Positions 15,552 to 24,929 of a stretch of DNA of 64,000 bases are shown piece by piece (positions within the stretch are counted from its first letter, which is position 1; each line of letters begins with the position of its first letter). The notes beneath the pieces are model-generated. The model saw only the letters and a list, made by a program, of their open reading frames with translations, was not told the DNA's origin and did not search any database. This DNA comes from JBIKWM01 sp044356305 (GTDB taxonomy: Bacteria > Bacteroidota > Bacteroidia > UBA10329): positions 1-64,000 of the forward strand of contig JBIKWM010000017.1 in the NCBI GenBank assembly GCA_044356305.1. The letters run 5' to 3'. Position numbers and translations under genes: made by a program.

Positions 15552-18500
15552 ATGAGGCAACTCTCCCTGATTCCCGCCCTGATACTGTTCACTCAAGTGG
15601 CCCACGCCCAGTGGAACACCACGGGCAACGACATCAGCAACACAAACACCGGCAATGTGGGCATTGGTACGGCAACCCCCGTGTCCAAGCTCGATGTGGT
15701 AGGTAGTCTTAACCTGAGTACGGGCAACGGCATCAGCATAGGTGGCACCCGCATGTTGCACAACACGGGCACACAGAACCTGTTCCTGGGTCAGGAGGCG
15801 GGCAACGGCATCACCACCGGCATCCGCAACGTGTTCATCGGACATCAGAGCGGTATGGCCACCACCGATGGCAGCACCAACGCCTTCATTGGCTATCAGA
15901 CAGGCCGTTTCAACCTGAGCGGGCAGGACAACATCTTCTTCGGCAACCGGTCAGGCTACCAGAACACCACGGGCAGCAAGAACAACTACATAGGTTACCA
16001 GGCCGGGCTCAACAGCACCACGGGCGAGAGCAACAGCTACTTTGGCTACCAGGCGGGCATGAACGCCACCACGGGCAGCAACAACATAGCCATAGGCACC
16101 TTTGCGGGCCAGAGCGTGGGGGCGGCCAGCAACAATGTGTACATAGGCCGCAGCGCAGGGCAGAACAGCACAGGGGCCAACAACACCTTTGTTGGGCGCA
16201 TAGCAGGTCAGGGCAACACCACAGGCACCGGCAACACGTATGTAGGCAGCAACGCGCGCGGCAATGCCGACCTGACCAACGCCACGGCCATAGGCATAGA
16301 CGCCCTTGTCACGCAGAGCAACAGCGTTGTCATCGGCAACGCCAGTACCAACATGGGCATCGGAGAGAGTGCCCCCAGCCAGAAGCTGCATGTGGCAGGC
16401 AATGCGCGCATCACAGGCGCCATATTCGACAGCAATAATGAGGCGGGCACAGCAGGGCAGGTGCTCAGCAGCACGGCCACTGGTACGGATTGGATCAACG
16501 TGAGCGGTCTGCAGGGGCCCACGGGGCCCCAAGGGCCTGCCGGCCCGCAGGGTAGTGAGGGGTTGCTCCCTAATGGAACTGCTGCGGGGAACACTCCCTT
16601 TTGGAATGGAGCAGCATGGGTGACCAACAGTGCCAATATTTTCAATAATGATGTCAATGTCGGAATAGGAACTACAACACCAACATCAAAGCTTCATGTT
16701 GCAGGCGGGATAAGGATCACAGGGCCACTCTTAGACGGCAACAACGAATCGGGGCTGAGCGATATGGTGCTGACATCCTCTGGGTCAGGGACCGATTGGA
16801 AGAATCTCTGTGACCTTGTCGATAACTGCCCCTCAGTACAGGAACTGAACACTGCCGTAGAGGCAATGAACGGAACCCTTGAAGGAATAACAGATTGGGG
16901 CTATGACAGTGTGTCCATGCCAGTATATGATCCTGGAGCAGAAGGCTATGTGGATATGAATGTAATGGGAGTGAGACATTTTGCAGACCCGAATTCCCCT
17001 CTGTTGTTCGGGACCCCTCAATTGAGTTTCAGTGGAACCTTGAATAACGCGAGTCGCTTGATGTTCATTCCCACAAAAAATTCATTCAGAGCGGGGTTTG
17101 ACAACGCAGATAATTGGAACTCCGCTAATCTTGGTGAAAATTCGGTGGCATTTGGATACAATAGTAAGGCAAGCGGTACCAATTCATTCGTAGCTGGTTT
17201 TCAGAATGTGTCCTCTGGTTACGGCTCAAATTCGCTTGGAATTTCCAATACAGCATCAGGTTTCGTATCATTTGCCCTTGGAAGGAACAATATATCATCC
17301 GGTTCGATGTCATTTTCGGCTGGAGAGAATAATGAATCTACTGGTTTACACAGCATTTCCATGGGATTTCAGAATCAGAATTCTGGGCAGTATTCGGCAG
17401 TGTTCGGAAGGGATAACTCATTGACAGGGGCTTATACTATTTCATGGGGATATTCAAATCAGGTTGGTGGAGACTATGGCACGGCCTGGGGTTATAACAA
17501 CTCAGTTGAAGGTGAATACGGAACTGCGTGGGGTAAAAACAACACGGCAGATGGGAGCGGTTCTATAGCACTTGGTGACGGCAATATGGCCCAAGGAATT
17601 TCGGGTGCTGCGATTGGCATCGGGAACACTGCCACGGGCAAAGCATCTGTGGCATTGGGAAATGGCAACAAATCATGGAGTTATGGCGAAACTGTTGTCG
17701 GTCTGTTTGCGACAGAATTGGCTTCTGGAACAGTCAACAGTTTTGTTGCCACGGACAGAATATTTGCCATAGGTAACGGGACAGGGACTGGAAGCAGGTC
17801 AACTGCGGTGACTGTTCTGAAGAACGGGAATGTGGGTATTGGCATTGCGAGTCCTTCTGCGCGACTACAGATAGACTCCGATATCATTGTGAACGGACTT
17901 CGAATAGGAATGGGAAGCGGCAACATAAACACGAACAGCGTGGTTGGATCAAATGCACTGGCCAGCAATACCACCGGTTATTCAAATACTGCCATGGGAC
18001 TATTAGCTCTCCAGAATAATACTACTGGTCATTACAATTCAGCGTTTGGCGTTCAATCGTTGCAAGCCAATTTAGACGGTCACGATAATACCGCAATCGG
18101 ATTGCTTGCTCTCAAATACAATACTGGAGGTGATTTTAATACATCAACCGGCTCATCGTCATTAATTTTTAATACAACTGGGAACAACAACAGTGCTACC
18201 GGTTATTCTGCTCTTGGTGATAATGGATCAGGTAGTGATAATACAGCAATGGGTGCCTTAGCGCTTCGTAATAATCTTACTTCCAACAACAGCGCCTTTG
18301 GAAGCGGTGCTTTGATGAGTAGCACCAGCGGTGAGAATAATACGGCACTTGGAACCAGGGCCTTAAAATGGAATACAGGTTGCTCAAATGTTGTGGCGGT
18401 CGGTGCGGGGGCAATGGAAAACAGTAGCACTGGTTATGGAATTGTTGCCATAGGGGCAGGCTCCCTTTTCTCCAACACCGGTGGTTATAATGTGGGAGTT

Positions 18501-19862
18501 GGATTTGAGAGTCTTAATCAGAACACCACTGCAGAGAAGAACACTGCATTGGGTCACCGCTCCATGTCTCTTAATACCGTGGGATCGCGCAATACGGCTG
18601 TTGGTAACCAGTCGCTTTTCTATAATACTGAAGGCCAATTGAATAATGCCTTTGGTGATGTGGCCCTGTATTCAAACACAACTGGTTCCTATAATACTGC
18701 CATTGGTACAGCGTCTTTGTATAACAACACATCAGGAACACGAAATGTATCGGTAGGCGATTATTCTATGCTTGAGAATACCACTGGAAGTTACAATACA
18801 GCAATTGGTTACTATGCGGGCGATGTGGCACAGAACCTCAGCAATTCAAGTTTTGTTGGTCGAGCAGCCTATTCCACGGTCAATGGCCTATCGAACGTTT
18901 TGGGTCTGGGATATAACGCCCGCCCGACAGGCAGCAACTCAGTGCACGTGGGCAACACTTCAGTGACAAGCATCAGAGGTCAAGTGAGTTTCACCACATA
19001 TTCGGATCAACGGTTCAAGAAGAATGTGACGGATGATGTAAAAGGTCTTGAGTTCATTATGAAGTTGCGACCCGTGAACTACAACGTGGCGGCTCATGAA
19101 TTGGCCGCATTCCTGAAGGAAGACCTGAAACGCGACACCAGCGGAAAGCTGGTCACGGTGGTTGACCCCACTGATATGTCAGCCCGTGATATTCAGGAGA
19201 ACATCCGTTACACAGGCTTCATAGCTCAAGAGGTAGAAAAGGCGGCAAAAGATGTTGGGTATGATTTCAGCGGTGTGGATTCGCCTCAAAATGAGCAAAG
19301 CCTTTACGGTCTTCGCTATGCCGAATTCACCGTGCCGCTGGTCAAGGCTGTGCAGGAGCTGAATACCAAAGTTGAATCTGTTACAACGAAAGGAATGGTG
19401 AGCAGAGAGGATTTTGAGGCGCTGAAAGCGGACAATCAAGCGAAACTGGCTGAGAAAGATGCCCAGATCGCTGCCCAACAGCAACAGATAGAGGCCATCC
19501 TCTCGCGCCTCAACGCCTTCGACACCGACCTCCAGCAGTGCTGCTTCAACCACAGCGATGCGACCGGAACTTCATCTGTCAATCAGCAATCAACTATCGA
19601 CAATCCTCGATTGGAACAGAACCAGCCCAATCCGTTCCATGAGAACACCACCATCAGGTATTACCTGCCCAATGGCACCCGCACGGCAAGCATCACCATC
19701 ATCGACCTGAACGGGGTGCAGCTCAAGACCTTCGACCTGAGCGGTGGCCGTGGGGTAGGGCAGGTGCTGATAGGCGGTGGCGCATTTGCTTCTGGCACCT
19801 ACGTGTACACCCTCACCGTTGACGGCAAGCAGGTGGACAGCAAACGCATGGTGCTTATGTGA
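15552..19862 (+). CDS. Giant YadA-head-like surface protein with S74 chaperone domain and T9SS signal
   Basis: 1,436 residues from MRQLSLIPALILFTQVAHAQ, a signal peptide. Three blocks of 14-residue-type YadA/Hia head repeats follow: residues about 50-275 (NNYIGYQAGLNSTTG), about 520-760 (SxAxG type, GNTATGKASVALGNGN) and about 790-1140 (NTAMGALALRNN). A short collagen-like stretch, GPTGPQGPAGPQGSEG, is at about 321-336. An intramolecular chaperone (peptidase S74) domain begins near 1146 (YSDQRFKKNV, GFIAQEVEKA), followed by a coiled coil and a type A T9SS domain (NQPNPFHENTTIRYYL). S74 domains trimerise and self-cleave in phage tail fibres. The protein is probably a trimeric surface fibre for adhesion. 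Base composition changes inside the gene near 16,560 and 19,400. Confidence 0.88.
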   Translation: MRQLSLIPALILFTQVAHAQWNTTGNDISNTNTGNVGIGTATPVSKLDVVGSLNLSTGNGISIGGTRMLHNTGTQNLFLGQEAGNGITTGIRNVFIGHQSGMATTDGSTNAFIGYQTGRFNLSGQDNIFFGNRSGYQNTTGSKNNYIGYQAGLNSTTGESNSYFGYQAGMNATTGSNNIAIGTFAGQSVGAASNNVYIGRSAGQNSTGANNTFVGRIAGQGNTTGTGNTYVGSNARGNADLTNATAIGIDALVTQSNSVVIGNASTNMGIGESAPSQKLHVAGNARITGAIFDSNNEAGTAGQVLSSTATGTDWINVSGLQGPTGPQGPAGPQGSEGLLPNGTAAGNTPFWNGAAWVTNSANIFNNDVNVGIGTTTPTSKLHVAGGIRITGPLLDGNNESGLSDMVLTSSGSGTDWKNLCDLVDNCPSVQELNTAVEAMNGTLEGITDWGYDSVSMPVYDPGAEGYVDMNVMGVRHFADPNSPLLFGTPQLSFSGTLNNASRLMFIPTKNSFRAGFDNADNWNSANLGENSVAFGYNSKASGTNSFVAGFQNVSSGYGSNSLGISNTASGFVSFALGRNNISSGSMSFSAGENNESTGLHSISMGFQNQNSGQYSAVFGRDNSLTGAYTISWGYSNQVGGDYGTAWGYNNSVEGEYGTAWGKNNTADGSGSIALGDGNMAQGISGAAIGIGNTATGKASVALGNGNKSWSYGETVVGLFATELASGTVNSFVATDRIFAIGNGTGTGSRSTAVTVLKNGNVGIGIASPSARLQIDSDIIVNGLRIGMGSGNINTNSVVGSNALASNTTGYSNTAMGLLALQNNTTGHYNSAFGVQSLQANLDGHDNTAIGLLALKYNTGGDFNTSTGSSSLIFNTTGNNNSATGYSALGDNGSGSDNTAMGALALRNNLTSNNSAFGSGALMSSTSGENNTALGTRALKWNTGCSNVVAVGAGAMENSSTGYGIVAIGAGSLFSNTGGYNVGVGFESLNQNTTAEKNTALGHRSMSLNTVGSRNTAVGNQSLFYNTEGQLNNAFGDVALYSNTTGSYNTAIGTASLYNNTSGTRNVSVGDYSMLENTTGSYNTAIGYYAGDVAQNLSNSSFVGRAAYSTVNGLSNVLGLGYNARPTGSNSVHVGNTSVTSIRGQVSFTTYSDQRFKKNVTDDVKGLEFIMKLRPVNYNVAAHELAAFLKEDLKRDTSGKLVTVVDPTDMSARDIQENIRYTGFIAQEVEKAAKDVGYDFSGVDSPQNEQSLYGLRYAEFTVPLVKAVQELNTKVESVTTKGMVSREDFEALKADNQAKLAEKDAQIAAQQQQIEAILSRLNAFDTDLQQCCFNHSDATGTSSVNQQSTIDNPRLEQNQPNPFHENTTIRYYLPNGTRTASITIIDLNGVQLKTFDLSGGRGVGQVLIGGGAFASGTYVYTLTVDGKQVDSKRMVLM

Positions 19863-19887
19863 TCTGTAGCATTACCCGAAAAGGGAG

Positions 19888-19923
19888 AAGGGCGCAGCCG
19901 TCAATACGGTCTGCGCCCTTTCT
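19888..19923 (+). terminator. Terminator after the giant adhesin-like gene
   Basis: AAGGGCGCAG and CTGCGCCCTT form a perfect 10-bp stem, extended by CCG/CGG inside, 25 nt past the stop, and are followed by TCT. The T-tract is short, but A-rich sequence on the left also allows leftward function for dnaE. Confidence 0.7.
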
Positions 19924-20050
19924 GCATGTGGTCGCCACCTTTTCGGTAATCGTAGATCTGGTAGAATGCCAGGCCGATGCTATGCAGGGCATCAGGGAGT
20001 TCATTCCCACCGAAGGGAAGGAGACATAATTCTGCCCCCCCCCCCCCATC
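19899..20050 (-). pseudogene. Possible small ORF put out of frame by a poly-G tract
   Basis: The dnaE stop overlaps an ATG (TGATG), which is followed at once by 13 G (20035-20047 as C on the plus strand). With 13 G this frame runs on as a poorly protein-like 65-residue ORF. With one more G the frame would read a compact peptide including LPDALHSIGLAFYQIYDYRK and end about 10 codons later at TGA, with third positions rich in G/C as in the neighbouring genes. This could be a phase-variable ORF, a decayed gene or a homopolymer sequencing error. Family not recognised. Confidence 0.3.
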
Positions 20051-23000
20051 AACCCACCGTCACCTCGGCACCGGTGGCCCGCTCCAGTTCGAGCAGCAGG
20101 GCCTGATCGGCACTTACACGGAACTTCTTTGAGTGCAGCCGCACCGTGACGCCATCATCGTTGCCCACGCTCAGGTTGAGTTTGCAGCTGCCGGGGTAGC
20201 GGGTGGCTATCTCGGCCAGTTCCTCGCCCAGGCGGGCATTCACGCTGTGCAGGGGCAGCCGCAGGTTGATGCTGTTGGCCTTGCGCTCCAGGAGGTCGGT
20301 GAGCAGCTCGATGGCCGTTACCTTGAACTCGAGCTGGGTCTTGTCGCGCCAATCCTCCTTGTACTGGCCCTTGATGAAGAGGAAGAAGCGGTTGTCCATG
20401 TGGGCCTTGTGCTTCACATAATCCTCTCCGAACATGCGCAGCTCCATGCTGTCCTGATAGTCTTCGACTGTCATGATGCCGAAGGGTTTGCCCTGTTTGC
20501 TCATGCGGTGGTCCACCGCGGTGACCATGGCCGCAAACCTGTATTCCTTAGAGCGCGACATCTGCTCGGGGTCTTTCACATCGCTGATGGTGCAGTTGCA
20601 GAACCGTTTCATCACGATCTGATAATCATCGAGCGGGTGGCCGCTGATGTACACGCCCACCACATCCTTCTCGAGGTTGAGCTGCTGCAGCACTCCCCAT
20701 TTCTCGCATACGGGCATGGTGGGCTCGGGCATGTCGGCCTTGCTCACCTCGCCAAAGAGCGACACCTGCTGCGACTGGGCGCTGTCCTGCATGTTGGCCC
20801 CGTAGCGCATGGCCTTTTCGAGAAAAATAGAATTGCCATCGGGGTGGAAGTACTGTGCGCGGTGGGTGCCGGGAAATGAGTCGAACGCCCCGGCATAGGC
20901 CAGGCTCTCCATGGCCTTGCGGTTGGCGGCACGGGTGTCAACACGGCTGCACAGGTCGAATATGCTGGTGTAGCGGCCATTGGCCCGCTCGGCCACTATG
21001 GCATCCACAGCGCCCTCGCCCACACCCTTCACCGCCCCGAGCCCGAAGCGCACCTGGCCCTTTTCGTTCACCGTGAACTTGAAGGCGCTCTCATTCACAT
21101 CGGGGCCCAGCACCTGTATGCCCATGCGCCTGCACTCGTCCATGAAGAAGGTCACCTTTTTCAGGTCGTTCATGTTGTGCGTCAGCACGGCCGCCATGTA
21201 CTCGGCCGGCCAGTTGGCCTTCATGTAGCCGGTGTGGAAGGCCACCACGCTGTAGCACGTGCTGTGGCTCTTGTTGAAGGCGTATTCGGCAAAGGCCTCC
21301 CAGTCTTTCCAGATCTTCTCGAGCTTGTCCTCGGGGTGGCCCTTCTCTTTGGCACCCTTCACAAACTTGGGCTTGAGCACATCGAGGTCCTTGCGGATCT
21401 TCTTGCCCATGGCCTTGCGCAGCTTGTCGGCCTCGCCCTTGGTGAACCCGGCCAGTTTCTGCGACAGCAGCATCACCTGCTCCTGATATACCGTGATGCC
21501 GTAGGTCTCCTGCAGGTACTCCTCCATCTCGGGCAGGTCGTAGCTGATGGGCTCGCGGCCGTGCTTGCGCGCTATGAAGTTGGGGATGTACTCCAGCGGC
21601 CCCGGCCGGTACAGGGCGTTCATGGCTATCAGGTCGCCAAAGGTGTCGGGCCGCAGGGCGCGCAGGTGTTTCTGCATGCCGGGGCTTTCAAACTGGAATG
21701 TGCCGTTGGTCTCACCGCGCTGATACAGGGCGTAGGTCTTGGCATCATCGAGCGGAATGGTGTCGGGGTCAATGTCCACCCCGTGCCGCTCCCTTACCAG
21801 TTGAATGGCATCTTTCAGGATGGTGAGGGTGCGCAGCCCAAGGAAGTCCATCTTGAGCAGGCCCGCGCTCTCCACCACGCTGTTGTCGTACTGCGTCACG
21901 GCCAGGTCGCTGTCCTTGGCCACCCCTACAGGTATGAGGTTGCTGATGTCCTCGGGGGTGATGATGACCCCGCAGGCGTGTATGCCCGTGTTGCGAAGCG
22001 AACCCTCGAGCACCCGTGCCTGGCGGATGGTCTCTGACATGAGGTCGGTGCCGCGGGCCAGGTCGCGGAAACGCAGGGCCGTCTCCTGGTCCTCGGGCCG
22101 TTGCACCGCTTTTTTCAGATCGGCCTCCGGCAGATTTATGAGTTTCTCAAGGCTGATGTTGTCGGGCACGAGCTTGGCCAGGATGTTGGCCTCGTCCAAT
22201 GGCAGGTCGAGCACGCGGGCGGTGTCGCGCAGGGCCGATTTGGCCGCCATGGTGCCGTAGGTGATGATCTGGGCCACCTGCCGGCTGCCGTACTTGTTCA
22301 CCACATAGTCTATCACCTTGCCGCGGCCCTCGTCATCAAAATCGATGTCGATATCGGGCAGGCTCACCCGCTCGGGGTTGAGGAATCTCTCAAAGAGCAG
22401 GTCGTACCGGATGGGGTCGACATTGGTGATGCCGATGCAGTATGCCACGGCACTGCCGGCCGCTGACCCGCGGCCCGGGCCCACCCACACGCCCATTCTG
22501 CGGGCCTCGGCACAGAAATCCTGCACAATGAGGAAGTAGCCCGGGTAGCCGCTCTTGGCTATCACGTCCAGTTCAAAATCGAGGCGTTCGGTCACCTCGG
22601 CACTCAGCTCACCGTACCGCGTGCCGGCCCCCTCGTAGGTGAGGTGGCGCAGGTAGGCATTCTCTCCGCGCTTGCCGCCATCGGTGGCATCGGCCGGGTC
22701 AACGAAACCATCGGGCAGCGAGAAGGCCGGCAGCAGCGGTGGGCGCTTCAGGCTGTAGCTCTCCACCTTGCCCAGTATCTCGCCTATGGTGGCAAATGCC
22801 TCGGGCGTGTCGGTGAACAGCTTGCGCATCTGCGCCTGATCCTTGAAATAGAACTCGTTGTTGGGAAACTGCCGCTTGATCCACTGATTGCCGCGGCTGT
22901 CCTCGTTGAGCTTGAGGCCGTCCTTCACACACATCAGGATCTCCTGCGCCTTGGCCTGCTCGGGGGTGAGGTAATACACGTTGTTGCTGGGGAAATACCT

Positions 23001-24728
23001 GACTCCGTGCTTCTTGCACAGCCCTATGAGCACCTCGTTGAGCTTCTGCTCCTCGGGCAGCCCGTGGTTCAATAGCTCGGCATAGAAATCGTCACCGAAC
23101 TGGGCCTTCCACCACAGGAAAGCCTCTTCGGCCTGCCTTTCGCCCACGTTCAGGATCAGGCTGGGCACCTCACCGCCCAGCCCGCCCGTGGTGGCTATCA
23201 GGTTGCCCTTGTACTCGAGCAGACGGTCGCGGTCAATGCGGGCCACGTAGTAGAACCCCTCGCTGAACGATATGCTGCTCAGCTTGGCCAGGTTGTGGTA
23301 GCCGGCCTTGTTCTTGGCCAGCAGCACGGTCTGGTAGCCGTTGCTTTGGCGGCTGCGGTCGAGGCGGTTGTCGGTGAGGTAGAACTCGCAGCCCACCACC
23401 CCTTTCAGCTCGGTGCGCGGGGTGCCCTGTGCCTCGCCCTTGGCCAGGGCCTCGTTGTGGGCCTTTATCCTGCTGTTCTCGGCCTCTACGGCATTCACAA
23501 ATTCAAACACACCGTACATGTTGCCCGTGTCGGTGATGGCTATGCCCGGCATGCCCAGCTGGGCGGCCTTCTTCACCATGTCCTCCACCACGCACGTGGC
23601 CTGCAGCACCGAGTACTGGGTGTGGCAGTGCAGGTGGGCGTACTCATGGATGTTGGATGATTGCCGATTGTCGATGCCCGATGGCGCAGCGCTGGCGGGC
23701 TGTTCCGCAGCGATCGGGGTGTGCTCCCGGGCCTCTTGGGAATGCTCCCGAGCTCCGGGGGAAGACTCCCGAGCACTGGGGGAGGACTCTCGAGCATCTC
23801 GGGAGTCTTCCTGAGTGATCCCAAATTGATCGGCAGTGACTCCAGATTGATCGGCAGTGACTCCAGATTGATCGGCAGCGACTCCAGATTGATCGGCAGT
23901 GACTCCAGATTGATCGGCAGTGACTCCAGATCGATCGGCAGTGACTCCAGATCGATCGGCAGTGGCTGCGGATTGATCAGCAATGGCTACGGATCGATCG
24001 GCAGTGGCTGCGGAAGCGTCCTTAGGCCGCTGTCCCTTGGCCTTCGCATCGGCCACCTGGGTGCCCACCTCTATGTCGATGGGCCGCACCGGGCCAGGGT
24101 TTGCCGCCAGGAAGGCCCTGAAGGCATCGGCCTCGAGCCCGGCCTTTTTGGGCGCTATTACCCCTATGCGCACCGCCTCCAGAAAGCAGCGGGCCGTGGC
24201 CACCACATCGGCCGTGGCGTTGTGGGCCTCGTCAAATCCCTCACCGAACAGCTTTTGGTGCATCTCGGCCAGCTTGGGCCATTTGTACCTGCCGCCCCGC
24301 CCGCCCGGCAGTGCGCAGTGGTCGGTCAGCTCGTCCTTGGTGTCAATCACCCCGTAGCGTGGCAGCACATTCTCGCTGCCCAGCCGCAGCAGCTCGGCCC
24401 CGATGATGCTGATATCGAAACTGATGTTGTGCCCCACCAGGTAGCGTGTCAGCTGCAGGGCGTTGTTGAACTCGTGCAGCACATGGCGCAGGTCCTCGCC
24501 CTCGGCCAGCGCCTTGGCGGTGCTTATGCCGTGCACCTTCTCGGCATTGAAAGGGATGTCGAAACCCTCGGGCCGCACTATGAAGTTCCTCGCCTCCAGC
24601 AGGCTGCCATCGGCACCGTGCAGCTGCCAGGCTATCTGCACCATGCGGGGCCAGTTGTCCGAATCGGTCAGCGGGGCATTGTAGTCGCGCGGTAGTCCGG
24701 TGGTCTCGGTGTCGAATATGAGGTACAT
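20049..24728 (-). CDS. dnaE: DNA polymerase III alpha subunit with fused exonuclease and repeat linker
   Basis: 1,559 residues. Residues 1-190 are a DnaQ-like 3'-5' exonuclease (FDTETTGLP at the N-terminus, VGHNISFDISIIG, then HNATADVVAT), a fusion common in Bacteroidota. Residues about 238-341 are an unusual linker of 7-residue repeats (SGVTADQ type, then ARESSPG type). The PHP domain starts near 360 (HLHCHTQYSVL). The polymerase catalytic core carries PDIDIDFDDEGRGK, and the helix-hairpin-helix, OB-fold and C-terminal regions follow. It replicates the chromosome. The family is normally about 100 residues shorter because the linker is short. It stands alone and diverges from the YifB-type gene. 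Confidence 0.97.
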   Translation of the reverse strand: MYLIFDTETTGLPRDYNAPLTDSDNWPRMVQIAWQLHGADGSLLEARNFIVRPEGFDIPFNAEKVHGISTAKALAEGEDLRHVLHEFNNALQLTRYLVGHNISFDISIIGAELLRLGSENVLPRYGVIDTKDELTDHCALPGGRGGRYKWPKLAEMHQKLFGEGFDEAHNATADVVATARCFLEAVRIGVIAPKKAGLEADAFRAFLAANPGPVRPIDIEVGTQVADAKAKGQRPKDASAATADRSVAIADQSAATADRSGVTADRSGVTADQSGVTADQSGVAADQSGVTADQSGVTADQFGITQEDSRDARESSPSARESSPGAREHSQEAREHTPIAAEQPASAAPSGIDNRQSSNIHEYAHLHCHTQYSVLQATCVVEDMVKKAAQLGMPGIAITDTGNMYGVFEFVNAVEAENSRIKAHNEALAKGEAQGTPRTELKGVVGCEFYLTDNRLDRSRQSNGYQTVLLAKNKAGYHNLAKLSSISFSEGFYYVARIDRDRLLEYKGNLIATTGGLGGEVPSLILNVGERQAEEAFLWWKAQFGDDFYAELLNHGLPEEQKLNEVLIGLCKKHGVRYFPSNNVYYLTPEQAKAQEILMCVKDGLKLNEDSRGNQWIKRQFPNNEFYFKDQAQMRKLFTDTPEAFATIGEILGKVESYSLKRPPLLPAFSLPDGFVDPADATDGGKRGENAYLRHLTYEGAGTRYGELSAEVTERLDFELDVIAKSGYPGYFLIVQDFCAEARRMGVWVGPGRGSAAGSAVAYCIGITNVDPIRYDLLFERFLNPERVSLPDIDIDFDDEGRGKVIDYVVNKYGSRQVAQIITYGTMAAKSALRDTARVLDLPLDEANILAKLVPDNISLEKLINLPEADLKKAVQRPEDQETALRFRDLARGTDLMSETIRQARVLEGSLRNTGIHACGVIITPEDISNLIPVGVAKDSDLAVTQYDNSVVESAGLLKMDFLGLRTLTILKDAIQLVRERHGVDIDPDTIPLDDAKTYALYQRGETNGTFQFESPGMQKHLRALRPDTFGDLIAMNALYRPGPLEYIPNFIARKHGREPISYDLPEMEEYLQETYGITVYQEQVMLLSQKLAGFTKGEADKLRKAMGKKIRKDLDVLKPKFVKGAKEKGHPEDKLEKIWKDWEAFAEYAFNKSHSTCYSVVAFHTGYMKANWPAEYMAAVLTHNMNDLKKVTFFMDECRRMGIQVLGPDVNESAFKFTVNEKGQVRFGLGAVKGVGEGAVDAIVAERANGRYTSIFDLCSRVDTRAANRKAMESLAYAGAFDSFPGTHRAQYFHPDGNSIFLEKAMRYGANMQDSAQSQQVSLFGEVSKADMPEPTMPVCEKWGVLQQLNLEKDVVGVYISGHPLDDYQIVMKRFCNCTISDVKDPEQMSRSKEYRFAAMVTAVDHRMSKQGKPFGIMTVEDYQDSMELRMFGEDYVKHKAHMDNRFFLFIKGQYKEDWRDKTQLEFKVTAIELLTDLLERKANSINLRLPLHSVNARLGEELAEIATRYPGSCKLNLSVGNDDGVTVRLHSKKFRVSADQALLLELERATGAEVTVG
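23707..24016. repeat. 21-bp tandem array inside dnaE (about 14 units)
   Basis: On the plus strand, nine units beginning GATCGGCAGTG occur exactly every 21 bp from 23828 to 23996. Five more units of a different, CGAGC-type sequence run from 23728 to 23812, also at 21 bp. One more, GATCGGGGTG, lies just before. The period keeps the dnaE frame and adds seven residues per unit. Confidence 0.95.
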
Positions 24729-24929
24729 GACGAGGGTAGGAGGGCTAATGCGTTCTTATTCAGACCCGATGAGCGGCACCGGTCTCAAGGCTCAACTTCA
24801 TGCGAAGCTACATCTGCCGTCCTATCATCGCCCAAAAGAGATATGAACAAAGTGGCTCAATCCTGATTTCGCGATGAATGGATGGGCCACATTCCGCATA
24901 GCGACCGCGCAACCTAATTTCGGCCCGTT

